DNA from: Microbacterium sp. BR1
Lineage (GTDB): Bacteria; Actinomycetota; Actinomycetes; Actinomycetales; Microbacteriaceae
Assembly (NCBI RefSeq): GCF_002812725.1
Contig: NZ_NMUN01000004.1
Span: 124,001-188,000, forward strand
Reading direction: 5' to 3'
DNA length: 64,000 bases
The position numbers and the translations under genes were made by a program. The notes beneath the pieces are model-generated. The model was not told the origin of the DNA. It did not search any database and saw only the letters and a program-made list of their open reading frames with translations. Below are positions 15,866 through 23,655 of this stretch, one piece after another. Every line of letters begins with the position of its first letter. Positions within the stretch are counted from its first letter, which is position 1.

Positions 15866-17288
15866 CGGACCCCGTAGCTGGTGGGCGGCCACCCCGAGAT
15901 CCGCCCGAGGTGCGGCCCTGGGCGGCGCCGTCCTGATCCTGGCGCTGAGCGTCACGAGCGCGGCCGTCTGGGCGAGCCCCGGTGCCGGGCCCCGCCCGCT
16001 GACGCTCGAAGAGCAGCTCGCCGCGAGCGAGGCCGAGAAGGCCGCGCTGCAGGCACAGCTCGACGCGGCCCAGGCGGCCGCCGAGCGCACGGCGACCCCG
16101 AAACCGTCCGCCACCCCCACGGCGGCGCCGACCCCGACGCCCACCCCGACCCCGACCCCGGAGGAAGAAACGGAGCCCGAGGGGCCCGACCGGGTCGTCA
16201 TCTACCGCAACGTCACCTCGCCCGTGCAACCGCGGCCCGTCGCGCCTCCGCCGGCTCCCGCCGCCCCGAGCGTCGCACCGGTGACCGCGCCCGCGCTCGA
16301 GACCCTCCTGAACCCGACGCAGCGGCACTTCGGCATGTACACGGCCCAGGCGCCGTTCAACTTCGCGACCTTCGACGACGCGGCGCTCAAGGCGGGCACA
16401 CGTCAGTCGATGGTCGGATACTTCGGAGGCTGGGATCAGACCTACCGCGGCGACGCAGTCACGCGGGCCTGGGAACGCGGTCTGCTCCCCATGCTCACCT
16501 GGGAGTCACGGCCGATCGCCGCGCAGAACGACGCGGTGGAAGAGCCCGACTACTCGCTGCCGCGGATCCTCGGCGATCCCGCCAATGGTGTCCCCGGGGC
16601 GTTCGACGACTACCTGCGTCAGTACGCCCGCGACATCGTGGCGACCGGACTGCCCCTCGGCATCCGTCTCAATCACGAGATGAACGGCATCTGGTACCCG
16701 TGGTCCGAGACCTTCGGCAACGGCAGCGCGATCAACGGCAACCGGCCGGGCGACTACGTCGCGGTCTGGCGGCACGTGCACGACATCTTCGAGGCCGAGG
16801 GCGCCAACCAGTTCGTGATCTGGACCTGGGCGCCCAACATCATCAACAACCTGCCGAGCCGCAACAAGTCGGTCGAGTTCCTCACCGCCCTGTACCCGGG
16901 CGACGAGTACGTCGACTGGATCGGAATCTCCGGATACCTCCGCCCCCCATACGCCTCGAACCAGCAGTTCACCTTCGACTACACGTTCGGACCGACCCTC
17001 GCCCAGCTGCGCCAGATCACCGACAAGCCGATCATCCTGGCCGAAATCGGAGCATCCGAAACCGGCGGAAACAAGGCCGCCTGGGTGGCCGACGTTCTCG
17101 ACGCGTTCACCCGCCCCGAGAACTCGGACCTGATCGGACTGTCGTGGTTCAACCTGGCCGTCACCACGATCACCGGCGGCGAACGGGTCACGAACGACTG
17201 GCGGATCGACTCGCGCGCCGACTCGCTCGAGGCCTTCACGGCGGGGATCGCCGATCCCGCCGCCAACTTCTTCCTGAAGCCCTACTGA
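15858..17288 (+). CDS. Membrane-anchored GH26-type glycoside hydrolase
   Basis: A 476-residue extracytoplasmic glycanase starting at TTG 15858, inside the last codons of the synthase gene. One N-terminal membrane segment (about 18-36) is followed by a short coiled coil (LEEQLAASEAEKAALQAQLD), a Thr-Pro repeat linker of about 25 residues, and a catalytic (beta/alpha)8 domain from about residue 150. Motifs fit GH26: GIRLNHEMNGIWYPW with the acid/base Glu, WTWAPN, and ILAEIGASETGG with the nucleophile Glu. GH26 enzymes cleave beta-mannan, xylan or mixed-linkage glucan. Many synthase-dependent exopolysaccharide loci carry a dedicated hydrolase that trims or releases the polymer, and the translational overlap argues for that role here. 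Confidence 0.88.
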   Translation: MSSGPRSWWAATPRSARGAALGGAVLILALSVTSAAVWASPGAGPRPLTLEEQLAASEAEKAALQAQLDAAQAAAERTATPKPSATPTAAPTPTPTPTPTPEEETEPEGPDRVVIYRNVTSPVQPRPVAPPPAPAAPSVAPVTAPALETLLNPTQRHFGMYTAQAPFNFATFDDAALKAGTRQSMVGYFGGWDQTYRGDAVTRAWERGLLPMLTWESRPIAAQNDAVEEPDYSLPRILGDPANGVPGAFDDYLRQYARDIVATGLPLGIRLNHEMNGIWYPWSETFGNGSAINGNRPGDYVAVWRHVHDIFEAEGANQFVIWTWAPNIINNLPSRNKSVEFLTALYPGDEYVDWIGISGYLRPPYASNQQFTFDYTFGPTLAQLRQITDKPIILAEIGASETGGNKAAWVADVLDAFTRPENSDLIGLSWFNLAVTTITGGERVTNDWRIDSRADSLEAFTAGIADPAANFFLKPY

Positions 17289-17321
17289 TCCCGCACGTCC
17301 GCCAACGCAAAAGACCCGTTG

Positions 17322-17379
17322 CATCCATCCCCGGAATCCCCGCCCCGCAGCATCCATCCGCCGTATCCCCGCCCCGCTC
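17322..17379. repeat. 29-bp tandem duplication in the GH26-UGD gap
   Basis: Two adjacent 29-bp copies (17322-17350 and 17351-17379), each beginning GCATCCATCC and containing ATCCCCGCCCCGC, differ at only a few positions. They fill most of the 118-bp gap before UDP-glucose dehydrogenase and do not form a strong hairpin. Confidence 0.6.
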
Positions 17380-17406
17380 CACCTTCCCCAGCTCGAGGAG
17401 TGCATC

Positions 17407-18840
17407 GTGAAGATCATCCCCACCCGCCCCGTGCACGCGGTTCCGCCGCTGCCCACCGACGACTTCGACGCACCCCTGCGCGTCAGCGTGATCGGCACCG
17501 GATACCTCGGCGCGACCCACGCCGCGGCCGTCGCCGAGATGGGCTTCGACGTCATAGGCGTCGACACCGACCCCGCGAAGGTCGCCGCGCTCGAACGCGG
17601 CGAGGTGCCGTTCTTCGAGCCCGGCCTGCCCGAACTGATCTCGCGGCACGTCGCCACCGGCCGCCTGCGGTTCACGACGGACCTCGCGGCGGCGGTCGCG
17701 GCATCCGATGTCCACTTCATCTGCGTCGGTACGCCGCAGCAAGCATCGAGTCACGGAGCGGATCTGCGATTCGTCGATTCCGCCACGCGGCAGGTGGTGG
17801 AGGCCATGACGCACGACGGTCTGATCGTCGGCAAGTCGACGGTGCCGGTGGGAACCGCGTCGCGGCTGCGGACGATGCTGACGGAGACCATCGCGCCGGG
17901 CATGCATGTCGAGCTGATCTGGAACCCCGAATTCTTGCGCGAGGGGATGGCGGTCGAAGACACCCTGCGCCCCGACCGCATCGTGATCGGCGGGGCGTCA
18001 CCGTGGGCCGAGGACCGGCTGCGTCGGCTCTACGGTCCCGCCATTGCGAACGGGGCGCCCGTCGTGACCTGCGATCTGGCGACCGCCGAGCTGGTCAAGG
18101 TGAGCGCGAACGCATTCCTGGCGACCAAGATCTCGTTCATCAACGCGATCGCCGGGTTGTGCGAGAAGGCCGGAGCGGACGTCGGTGTTCTTGCGGATGC
18201 GATCGGGTACGACTCACGCATCGGCCGCAAGTTCTTGAACGCCGGGCTCGGGTTCGGCGGCGGATGTCTGCCGAAGGACATCCGTGCCCTGATGCACCGA
18301 GCCGGCGAACTCGGCGCCTACTCGACGGTCATGTTGATGCAGCGGGTCGACGAGATCAACATGGACCAGCGCCAGCGAATCATCGACATGACCCTCGGCG
18401 CGGTCGGGGGCTCGGTGTTGAACACGCGCATTGCGGTGCTCGGGGCGGCGTTCAAACCCGACACGGACGACGTTCGCGACTCGCCGGCGCTGAACGTGGC
18501 GGCGGCGCTACACCTGCGCGGGGCGCACGTCACGGTCTACGACCCGGCCGCCGGGGGCACGGCCAAGCGCCTGTTCCCGACGCTGTCGTATGCCGACGGG
18601 CTCGAGAACGCGGTGCGCGGTGCCGACGTCGTGCTTGTGCTGACGGAATGGGACGAGTTCCGTCTCGCCGACCCCGACGTCGTCGGTGACCTGGTGTCGC
18701 AGCGGATCATCGTCGACGGGCGCAACTGCCTGCCCGAAGACGCCTGGCGTGAGGCGGGGTGGGACTACCGCGCCCTCGGGCACGCGGTTCCGGCCCCGAT
18801 GCCGATGACGGGCTCGATGCGGAAGATCGAGGCCGCTTAG
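17407..18840 (+). CDS. UDP-glucose 6-dehydrogenase
   Basis: A 477-residue enzyme that oxidises UDP-glucose twice with NAD+ to UDP-glucuronate. The N-terminal Rossmann motif is VIGTGYLGATHAAAVAEMG (from about residue 30), followed by FFEPGLPELI. The catalytic Cys is in GFGGGCLPKDIRAL (about residue 284). The C-terminal UDP-binding domain carries LGAAFKPDTDDVRDSPAL and VLTEWDEF. GTG 17407 is chosen because of the GAGGAG SD 8 nt upstream. The first 30 residues (RPVHAVPPLPTDDFD) are an unusual N-terminal extension. Placed after the synthase and glycanase genes, it most likely supplies UDP-glucuronate for the polymer, making this a three-gene exopolysaccharide operon. Confidence 0.93.
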   Translation: MKIIPTRPVHAVPPLPTDDFDAPLRVSVIGTGYLGATHAAAVAEMGFDVIGVDTDPAKVAALERGEVPFFEPGLPELISRHVATGRLRFTTDLAAAVAASDVHFICVGTPQQASSHGADLRFVDSATRQVVEAMTHDGLIVGKSTVPVGTASRLRTMLTETIAPGMHVELIWNPEFLREGMAVEDTLRPDRIVIGGASPWAEDRLRRLYGPAIANGAPVVTCDLATAELVKVSANAFLATKISFINAIAGLCEKAGADVGVLADAIGYDSRIGRKFLNAGLGFGGGCLPKDIRALMHRAGELGAYSTVMLMQRVDEINMDQRQRIIDMTLGAVGGSVLNTRIAVLGAAFKPDTDDVRDSPALNVAAALHLRGAHVTVYDPAAGGTAKRLFPTLSYADGLENAVRGADVVLVLTEWDEFRLADPDVVGDLVSQRIIVDGRNCLPEDAWREAGWDYRALGHAVPAPMPMTGSMRKIEAA

Positions 18841-18852
18841 CCTGCGGTGGGG

Positions 18853-18940
18853 CGGACATCCGAGAGGTCCGGTGGGGCTGATGTGGCGTTTTCGGTGCCC
18901 CCGGGCCCCGTTCCGCACCGTCGTTCCTCTCGGATGTCCG
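18853..18940. terminator. Hairpin between convergent genes (possible bidirectional terminator)
   Basis: Perfect 15-bp arms, CGGACATCCGAGAGG (18853-18867) and CCTCTCGGATGTCCG (18926-18940), bracket a 58-nt GC-rich loop. They lie exactly between the UDP-glucose dehydrogenase stop and the convergent gene. No poly-T is seen, so the terminator role is inferred from position. Confidence 0.5.
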
Positions 18941-18943
18941 GCG

Positions 18944-19645
18944 CTACGCTGACGCCGACTCTCGCGTGTCCAGTTGGACGCGTACGTGCGGCAGGAATTC
19001 CCGCGGGATCACCGCTGTGGCGACGAGGTCCGGTGCGAGTCGCACACCGACCGCGTAGACGAACGGGTCGGTGTCGATCTCGCACGCGGCCGTCTCGACG
19101 CCGTTGACGACGAGGAACGCGGAGCGGTTGATCGACGCCTCGGTCGCGCGCCAGGAGCCTTCGTGTGCGGGCCGCCCCATGTCCAGCCCGAGCTCTTCGC
19201 GGAACCGGTTCATCAGGATGTGGTTCGTGTGGTGCACGAGCTGGTATTCGAGTGTCGAGTGTTCGCTCGATTCGCGATACCACGACGTGCGAACAGCCTC
19301 CCAGAGCATGGGATACCGCATCCGCTCGACCATATCGAGCAGCCAGACCGGTCGCGGCCACGGCGGTTCGACATCGAGAGAGGCCCGCGTCTGGTCGTCC
19401 AGTTCCGCGAGGTTCGCGGGATCGTCGCGGTCTTCGGGGTTGCGCCACAGCGTGTAGCTGATGCTCACGGCCTGGTGCGAGTGGCCGCCGCTGCCGCCGG
19501 TGCCCTCCATCCCCAGGCCGTCCCAGTCTTCGAGGGTCGGCTGGGGCACGAGCCCCATCACCGCGAACGGGAGATCCCGAACGCGGGCGGCCTGTTCCAG
19601 CCGCGGGTCGGGCGCGTCTTCGGGAAGGTGTCCGGTGAACTGCAC
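18944..19645 (-). CDS. Hypothetical protein (about 233 aa)
   Basis: I do not recognise this family. The sequence is rich in His, Trp and Arg and looks soluble: GGSGGHSHQAVSISYTLWRN, WPRPVWLLDMVERMRYPMLW and LEYQLVHHTNHILMNRFREEL. The C-terminal part (SAFLVVNGVETAACEIDTD, VYAVGVRLAPDLVATAVIP) resembles a small beta domain, perhaps one that senses or binds a ligand. The start is uncertain: the frame is open back into the neighbouring lipoprotein gene, and GTG 19645 is the first start outside it, although its purine stretch GAAGG lies unusually close. It may be co-transcribed with the lipoprotein gene, 50 bp upstream. Confidence 0.65.
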   Translation of the reverse strand: MQFTGHLPEDAPDPRLEQAARVRDLPFAVMGLVPQPTLEDWDGLGMEGTGGSGGHSHQAVSISYTLWRNPEDRDDPANLAELDDQTRASLDVEPPWPRPVWLLDMVERMRYPMLWEAVRTSWYRESSEHSTLEYQLVHHTNHILMNRFREELGLDMGRPAHEGSWRATEASINRSAFLVVNGVETAACEIDTDPFVYAVGVRLAPDLVATAVIPREFLPHVRVQLDTRESASA

Positions 19646-19695
19646 CCTTCGAGCTTGAGCCAGCGTCTCGGGGCACGCAAGGCCGAGGGCACAGA

Positions 19696-20280
19696 TCAGG
19701 CGGGGCGCTCGATGACGAGCAGACCCTCTTTGGTGTCGGCGACCGCGACCCAGCCGTCGCCGAACAGGAACGTCATGCCGTAGCCGTCGTCGTCGGTCGC
19801 GACGGTCGTGTCGGGGTTCTCGGTGACGTACACACCGTCGGGCGTCTCTTCGGCGACCCAACCGCCGTCGGTCAGTTCGGTCTGCGCTTTTTCGGCGTCG
19901 GCGGGGTCGATTCCGGCCCAGCCGTAGATCTGCACGCTCGCGGTGACGGCGCCCGCAGCACCCCAGATGCACCACAGTCCGTCGGGGAACTCGCGCGAGC
20001 CGATGCGGAACACATCCTCCTGCGCTTCCCAGCCGGCCTCGACGAACGCCGCGACGACGTCCGGTGCGATCAGGGTTTCGCAGGTGAGATCACCGGGGCG
20101 CACGACGGGCGTGATCTCGGTGGGGGTCGGGGTCGGCGTCGCACTGGGCGCTGTGCTCGGTGGCGGCGTGGTTGCTTCGGCATCCGGGGTCGCCGCGCAG
20201 CTCGTCAGCGCCAGGGCCGCGACGAGCGCCGCCGCGCCGATGACCGTGCGAGTGCGGGGAACCGCGCGAGAGCGAGTCAT
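19696..20280 (-). CDS. Putative secreted lipoprotein
   Basis: A 194-residue lipoprotein. Basic residues MTRSRAVPRTR and a hydrophobic core lead to the lipobox ALTSC, with the lipidated Cys at about residue 28. A Thr/Pro-rich linker follows (TTPPPSTAPSATPTPTPTE), then a domain of about 130 residues with two Cys (DLTCETLI and GLWCIW) that probably form a disulfide. Strand-like segments VTASVQIYGW and YGMTFLFGDGWVAVAD suggest a compact beta-rich fold. No named family is recognised. Similar Thr-Pro-linked lipoproteins are common on actinobacterial cell surfaces. It ends 10 bp upstream of the HisN-like gene start region on the same strand and may share its transcript. Confidence 0.75.
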   Translation of the reverse strand: MTRSRAVPRTRTVIGAAALVAALALTSCAATPDAEATTPPPSTAPSATPTPTPTEITPVVRPGDLTCETLIAPDVVAAFVEAGWEAQEDVFRIGSREFPDGLWCIWGAAGAVTASVQIYGWAGIDPADAEKAQTELTDGGWVAEETPDGVYVTENPDTTVATDDDGYGMTFLFGDGWVAVADTKEGLLVIERPA

Positions 20281-20290
20281 GGTGTCCAGA

Positions 20291-21130
20291 TCAGCCGCGC
20301 GGGGTGGGGGAGTGGACGAGATCGAGGAAGTCTTGGTGCAGGATGCCGTTGGTCGCCATCACCGAACGTGCCGAGAGGGTCTGCTCGCCCTCGAACGACG
20401 TGACGCGCCCGCCGGCCTCGCTGATGATGGGGACGACGGCGGCGATGTCGTACTCCTGAACGCCGAATTCGGCGACGAACTCGAGGCGCCCCTCGGCAAG
20501 GAGCATGTAGGGCCAGACGTCGCCGTATCCGCGGTCGCGCTTGACTCGGCGGGTCAGCGCGATGAGGGCGTCGAGGTGGTCGGTCTCATCCCACTGCGCG
20601 ATGCTCTGGAAGCTCACGCTGGCCTCGTCGAGGGTGTCGACCGACGACACCCTCAGCCGGCGCTCGCCGCCATCGGGCGTGTCCGTCCAGGCCCCGAGGC
20701 CTTCGGCGCCCCACCAGCGGCGTCCGATCGCGGGGATTCCGACGACGCCGACGACGGGCAGACCATCGACAGCCAGTGCGATCAGGTTGCCCCACATCGG
20801 GATGCCGCGGACATAGTTGGCGGTGCCGTCGATCGGATCGATGATCCACTGGCGACGGCTATCGCCCGTGGTTCCGAACTCTTCGCCGAGGATCCCGTCG
20901 CCGGGCCGTTCTTGCGCCAGGATGTCTCGGATCGCCCGCTCGGCAGCCAGATCCGCCTCGGACACGGGCGAGGCATCGGGCTTCGTCTGCACGTGGAGGT
21001 CGACGGCATCGAAACGCGCCATCGATGCGGCGGCCGCGGCATCCGCCAGTCGGAGCGCAAGGGAGAGGTCATCGGCACGCGTCGGATCGGCGTGCGCGAC
21101 GCCGGGGAGGGGCGACGTGGGGAAGGTCAC
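20291..21130 (-). CDS. hisN: Inositol-monophosphatase-family phosphatase, probably histidinol-phosphatase HisN
   Basis: A 279-residue Mg2+-dependent phosphatase. The IMPase signature is intact: GEEFGTTG (metal-ligand Glu), IIDPIDGTANYVRGIPMWG (two metal Asp) and VQEYDIAAVVPIISEAGGRVT (third Asp). In actinobacteria lacking the HAD or PHP enzymes, this family supplies histidinol-phosphate phosphatase (HisN) for histidine synthesis, and the R-GIP-WG pattern after DGTAN is typical of that branch. An inositol-phosphatase activity remains possible. The GTG start at 21130 is supported by TATCCT exactly 6 nt upstream, a leaderless arrangement; a longer frame to 21217 would run into the tRNA promoter region. 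Confidence 0.85.
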   Translation of the reverse strand: MTFPTSPLPGVAHADPTRADDLSLALRLADAAAAASMARFDAVDLHVQTKPDASPVSEADLAAERAIRDILAQERPGDGILGEEFGTTGDSRRQWIIDPIDGTANYVRGIPMWGNLIALAVDGLPVVGVVGIPAIGRRWWGAEGLGAWTDTPDGGERRLRVSSVDTLDEASVSFQSIAQWDETDHLDALIALTRRVKRDRGYGDVWPYMLLAEGRLEFVAEFGVQEYDIAAVVPIISEAGGRVTSFEGEQTLSARSVMATNGILHQDFLDLVHSPTPRG

Positions 21131-21136
21131 GGGCCC

Positions 21137-21142
21137 AGGATA
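21137..21142 (-). promoter_or_regulatory. -10 box of the hisN-like gene (probably leaderless)
   Basis: TATCCT on the minus strand lies 6 nt before GTG 21130 with no SD between. It decides the start against the longer in-frame alternative at 21217. Confidence 0.5.
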
Positions 21143-21230
21143 CCGGGGCTTGCCTGAACGATTCGCGAGTGACGTAACCGTGATGGTAATGTTGACCCTC
21201 GGTTCGCCCGGCTCCACCTGGGCGGCCTTT

Positions 21231-21303
21231 GCACCTCTAGCTCAATCGGCAGAGCAACTGACTCTTAATCAGTGGGTTCTGGGTTCAAGTCCCAGGGGGT
21301 GCA
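21231..21303 (+). tRNA. tRNA-Lys (CUU anticodon)
   Basis: A full cloverleaf is readable. The acceptor GCACCTC pairs with GGGGTGC (one G-T), the D-arm contains AGCTCAATCGGCAGAGC, the anticodon stem ACTGA/TCAGT encloses loop CTCTTAA with anticodon CTT, and the T-arm is CTGGGTTCAAGTCCCAG. The discriminator base is A and CCA is not encoded. A terminator follows within 10 nt. A TAATGT hexamer at 21187-21192 is a possible -10. Confidence 0.97.
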
Positions 21304-21308
21304 CTGGG

Positions 21309-21345
21309 AAGCCCTGATAGATCTCGCCATCTACCAGGGCTTTTC
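21309..21345 (+). terminator. Terminator of tRNA-Lys
   Basis: AAGCCCTG (21309-21316) pairs with CAGGGCTT (21335-21342), extended by TAGAT/ATCTA inside. TTTTC follows on the 3' side. A classical short stem-loop directly after the tRNA. Confidence 0.85.
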
Positions 21346-21502
21346 TCATGCGCGGGTGGGCCCGGAGCGGCCGTGGTCAGTCTCCGGTCGACAGACGTTC
21401 TGGATCGCCCGCTAGGTCGGTCGATTGGCTACTCCGATCACCGCGGCAAGACCGCGTCGCCGCCGTGCCATCGCGCCTCCCGCCGGTCGGTAGAGCAGGA
21501 GG

Positions 21503-22552
21503 TCAGGGCTTGAGCAGCACCTTGATCGCGCGGCGCTCGTCCATCGCGGCGTAAGCCTCGGCCGCCTCATCGAGGGGCAGCGTCAGGTCGAACACGCGAC
21601 CCGGCTGGACGACGCCGTTCCAGACATCCGGCAACAGCTCTTCTATGTAGTTGCGGACGGGAGCGACGCCCCCGCGCAGGCCGATGTTCGCCCCGAAGAG
21701 CGATCCCACGGGCACCGAGTTGCCCTCGGCGGGAACGCCGACGAATCCGACCGTGCCGCCGGGGCGCGCCGTGGCGATGGCCTGGTCCATGCTCTCGGGG
21801 GTGCCGACGCATTCGAGAACCGCGTCGGGTCCGATGCCGTCGAACAGGGCCTTGGCGGCGGCGATCCCCTCGGCGCCGCGCTCGGCGATCACGTCGGTCG
21901 CGCCGAACTCGCGACCGAGCGCCTGACGGGATGCGTGGCGAGACATCAGCACGATGCGCTCCGCGCCGAGGCGCTTCGAGGCGAGCACGGCGCAGAGCCC
22001 GACGGCGCCGTCACCGATCACGACGACCGTGCTGCCGGGACCGACCCCGCCGGATAGGGCCGCGTGGTGACCGGTGCCGAAGACATCCGACAGCGTCAGA
22101 AGGTGGGGAATGAGGTCGTCGGAGGGGTACTCGGGGGTCTTCACGAGCGTCCCGTCGGCGTGCGGCACGCGGACGTATTCGCCCTGGGCTCCGTCGGCGA
22201 ACCCGCCGAAGTGATCGCGCGAGCCCCACCAGGAGTGCTCGAGGCACGACGTCGAGACGCCGTTGCGGCAGTTCACGCACGTCATGTCGCAGTCGTAGAA
22301 CGGTGCGATGACGAAGTCGCCGACCGCGACGTTCTCGACCTCGTTGCCGAGCGCCTCGACCACTCCGACGAACTCGTGCCCGATGCGCGAGCCCGGCTTG
22401 GGGGTACGCACGCCGCGGTAGCTCCACAGGTCCGAGCCGCAGACGCACGCCGCAACGACCCGGACGATGGCGTCGCGACCCGAGCTGAGTACGGGGTCGG
22501 GGACTTCTTCGACTCGGATGTCTCGGGCAGCATGGATCGTCGTCGCGCGCAT
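21503..22552 (-). CDS. Zinc-dependent alcohol dehydrogenase family protein
   Basis: A 349-residue medium-chain dehydrogenase/reductase. Catalytic zinc ligands are in ACVCGSDLWSY and RIGHEFVG. The structural zinc loop has four Cys in CDMTCVNCRNGVSTSC. The NAD(P)-binding Rossmann motif is VVVIGDGAVGLCAV (about residue 170). The C-terminal PLDEAAEAYAAMDERRAIKVLL is typical of the family. It should oxidise an alcohol or reduce an aldehyde in the cytosol; the substrate cannot be predicted and no pathway genes are adjacent. ATG 22552 is preceded at 6 nt by TAGGCT, so the mRNA is probably leaderless. A long hairpin separates it from the IclR gene upstream. Confidence 0.92.
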   Translation of the reverse strand: MRATTIHAARDIRVEEVPDPVLSSGRDAIVRVVAACVCGSDLWSYRGVRTPKPGSRIGHEFVGVVEALGNEVENVAVGDFVIAPFYDCDMTCVNCRNGVSTSCLEHSWWGSRDHFGGFADGAQGEYVRVPHADGTLVKTPEYPSDDLIPHLLTLSDVFGTGHHAALSGGVGPGSTVVVIGDGAVGLCAVLASKRLGAERIVLMSRHASRQALGREFGATDVIAERGAEGIAAAKALFDGIGPDAVLECVGTPESMDQAIATARPGGTVGFVGVPAEGNSVPVGSLFGANIGLRGGVAPVRNYIEELLPDVWNGVVQPGRVFDLTLPLDEAAEAYAAMDERRAIKVLLKP

Positions 22553-22558
22553 GATCTC

Positions 22559-22564
22559 AGCCTA
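22559..22564 (-). promoter_or_regulatory. -10 box of the alcohol dehydrogenase gene (probably leaderless)
   Basis: TAGGCT on the minus strand ends 6 nt before ATG 22552, with no SD between. Confidence 0.5.
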
Positions 22565-22615
22565 CGGCTCGGGTGCGGCAGGCGGCAGGGATGCTGTGGC
22601 CTCGCTCGCCTGCCC

Positions 22616-22683
22616 CCACCGAACGGTCGCGACTCGCCGTGTGGCCGCGATGTTGCGCGGCGAGTCGCGACCGTTCGCGGTGG
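22616..22683. repeat. Long hairpin, CGAACGGTCGCGAC family
   Basis: The arms CCACCGAACGGTCGCGACTC (from 22616, continuing GCCG) and CGGCGAGTCGCGACCGTTCG (from 22658, continuing CGGTGG) form a stem of over 20 bp. The arm core resembles the hairpins at 50668 and 57042, so this is a member of a dispersed palindrome family. It lies just downstream of the IclR gene stop and upstream of the ADH promoter. Confidence 0.65.
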
Positions 22684-22693
22684 ATGGGCGGGG

Positions 22694-23476
22694 TCAGCGC
22701 CCGGCGGCGGCGATGCGGGTCGAGAGCTGGTGTGCGTGCGCGAGCAGCGTGCGGCCGAGGCCCGCCAGGCGGTCCGGGCCGAAGCGGAACTCGACCCCCG
22801 TCAGGCTCAGCGCCCACTCGGGGTACCCCGCGCGGTTGAACACGGCCGCCCCGACACCCCAGCTGCCCTCGACGATCAGCCCCGGGTTGACCGCGTAGCC
22901 GCGGTCGCGCGTTTCGGCGAGGCGCGTGCGGAGCGGTGCGAGGCCGTGACTCGCGCCCCATGATTCGTCGAGGTCGGGGCGGCGCTCGAGGTAGGCGTCG
23001 ACGTCGGCCTCGGGCAGGAAGGACAGGATCGCCAGCCCCGCCGAGGCGACGCCGAGGGGAAAGCGGACGCCCTCGCTCAGCACGAACGAGCGGATGGGAA
23101 AGGCCCCTTCTTCGCGCAGCAGGCACACGGTCTCGTCGGCTCGCCGCACCGACAGGAACGCGCTCTCCTCGGTCTTGACGGCGAGTGAGCGGACGATGTC
23201 GCGGGCCAGTGTCGTGATGTCGTACCGGGCGGCGGCGACCGTCCCCATCAGATACAGTTCGGGCCCCGGCATCCATCGCGCGCTCCGCTCGTCCTGATCG
23301 ACGAGGCCCTCGGCTCGGAGCGCCGACAGCAGCCGATGTGCCGTCGAGCGCGACAGGTCGGCGCGACGTGCGAGGTCCGCGGTCTGCGCTCCCTCGGTGC
23401 CCGCGGCCGTGACGAGGCGCAGGAGGTGCGCCGCGCGGCCGATGGCCTGGGCGCCGGGAACCGTGCGAGTGTTCAT
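22694..23476 (-). CDS. IclR-family transcriptional regulator
   Basis: A 260-residue regulator. The N-terminal winged helix-turn-helix (about 10-70) reads IGRAAHLLRLV, QTADLARRADLSRSTAHRLLSALRAEGLV. The C-terminal IclR effector domain includes ARDIVRSLAVKTEESAFLSV, FPLGVASAGLAILSFLPE and RDRGYAVNPGLIVEGSWGVGAAVFN. IclR proteins often control aromatic or keto-acid catabolism by binding a pathway metabolite. It is transcribed divergently from the CoA-transferase/thiolase operon, which is the likely target. Two adjacent ATGs exist (23479 and 23476). TAGCGT lies 7 nt before the second, so the leaderless start at 23476 is preferred. Confidence 0.9.
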   Translation of the reverse strand: MNTRTVPGAQAIGRAAHLLRLVTAAGTEGAQTADLARRADLSRSTAHRLLSALRAEGLVDQDERSARWMPGPELYLMGTVAAARYDITTLARDIVRSLAVKTEESAFLSVRRADETVCLLREEGAFPIRSFVLSEGVRFPLGVASAGLAILSFLPEADVDAYLERRPDLDESWGASHGLAPLRTRLAETRDRGYAVNPGLIVEGSWGVGAAVFNRAGYPEWALSLTGVEFRFGPDRLAGLGRTLLAHAHQLSTRIAAAGR

Positions 23477-23508
23477 CATGTGGACGCTAGCCGTCGGGTG
23501 AGCCACAT

Positions 23509-23526
23509 CGCAAGGCATTTCTTGCG
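23509..23526. promoter_or_regulatory. Candidate IclR operator
   Basis: CGCAAG (23509-23514) and CTTGCG (23521-23526) form a 6-6-6 inverted repeat. It sits in the divergent gap, 33 bp upstream of the IclR start and 130 bp before the CoA-transferase gene. It is a reasonable autoregulatory site. Confidence 0.45.
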
Positions 23527-23655
23527 GTCGGTGGAGCCGAGAGACAAGCTGGAAAAGGGAATGGGCTACGGATGCCCTCGACGCACCGTGACCGGATCGT
23601 GGACACAGCGGTCGGGTCTGGCCACATTCGCGAACGTGCGACAAGGGAGTGACGC

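Noticed and set aside
17322..17379. Terminator in the GH26-UGD gap
   Set aside because: The sequence is a tandem direct repeat with little self-complementarity and no T-run; read-through into UGD is expected.
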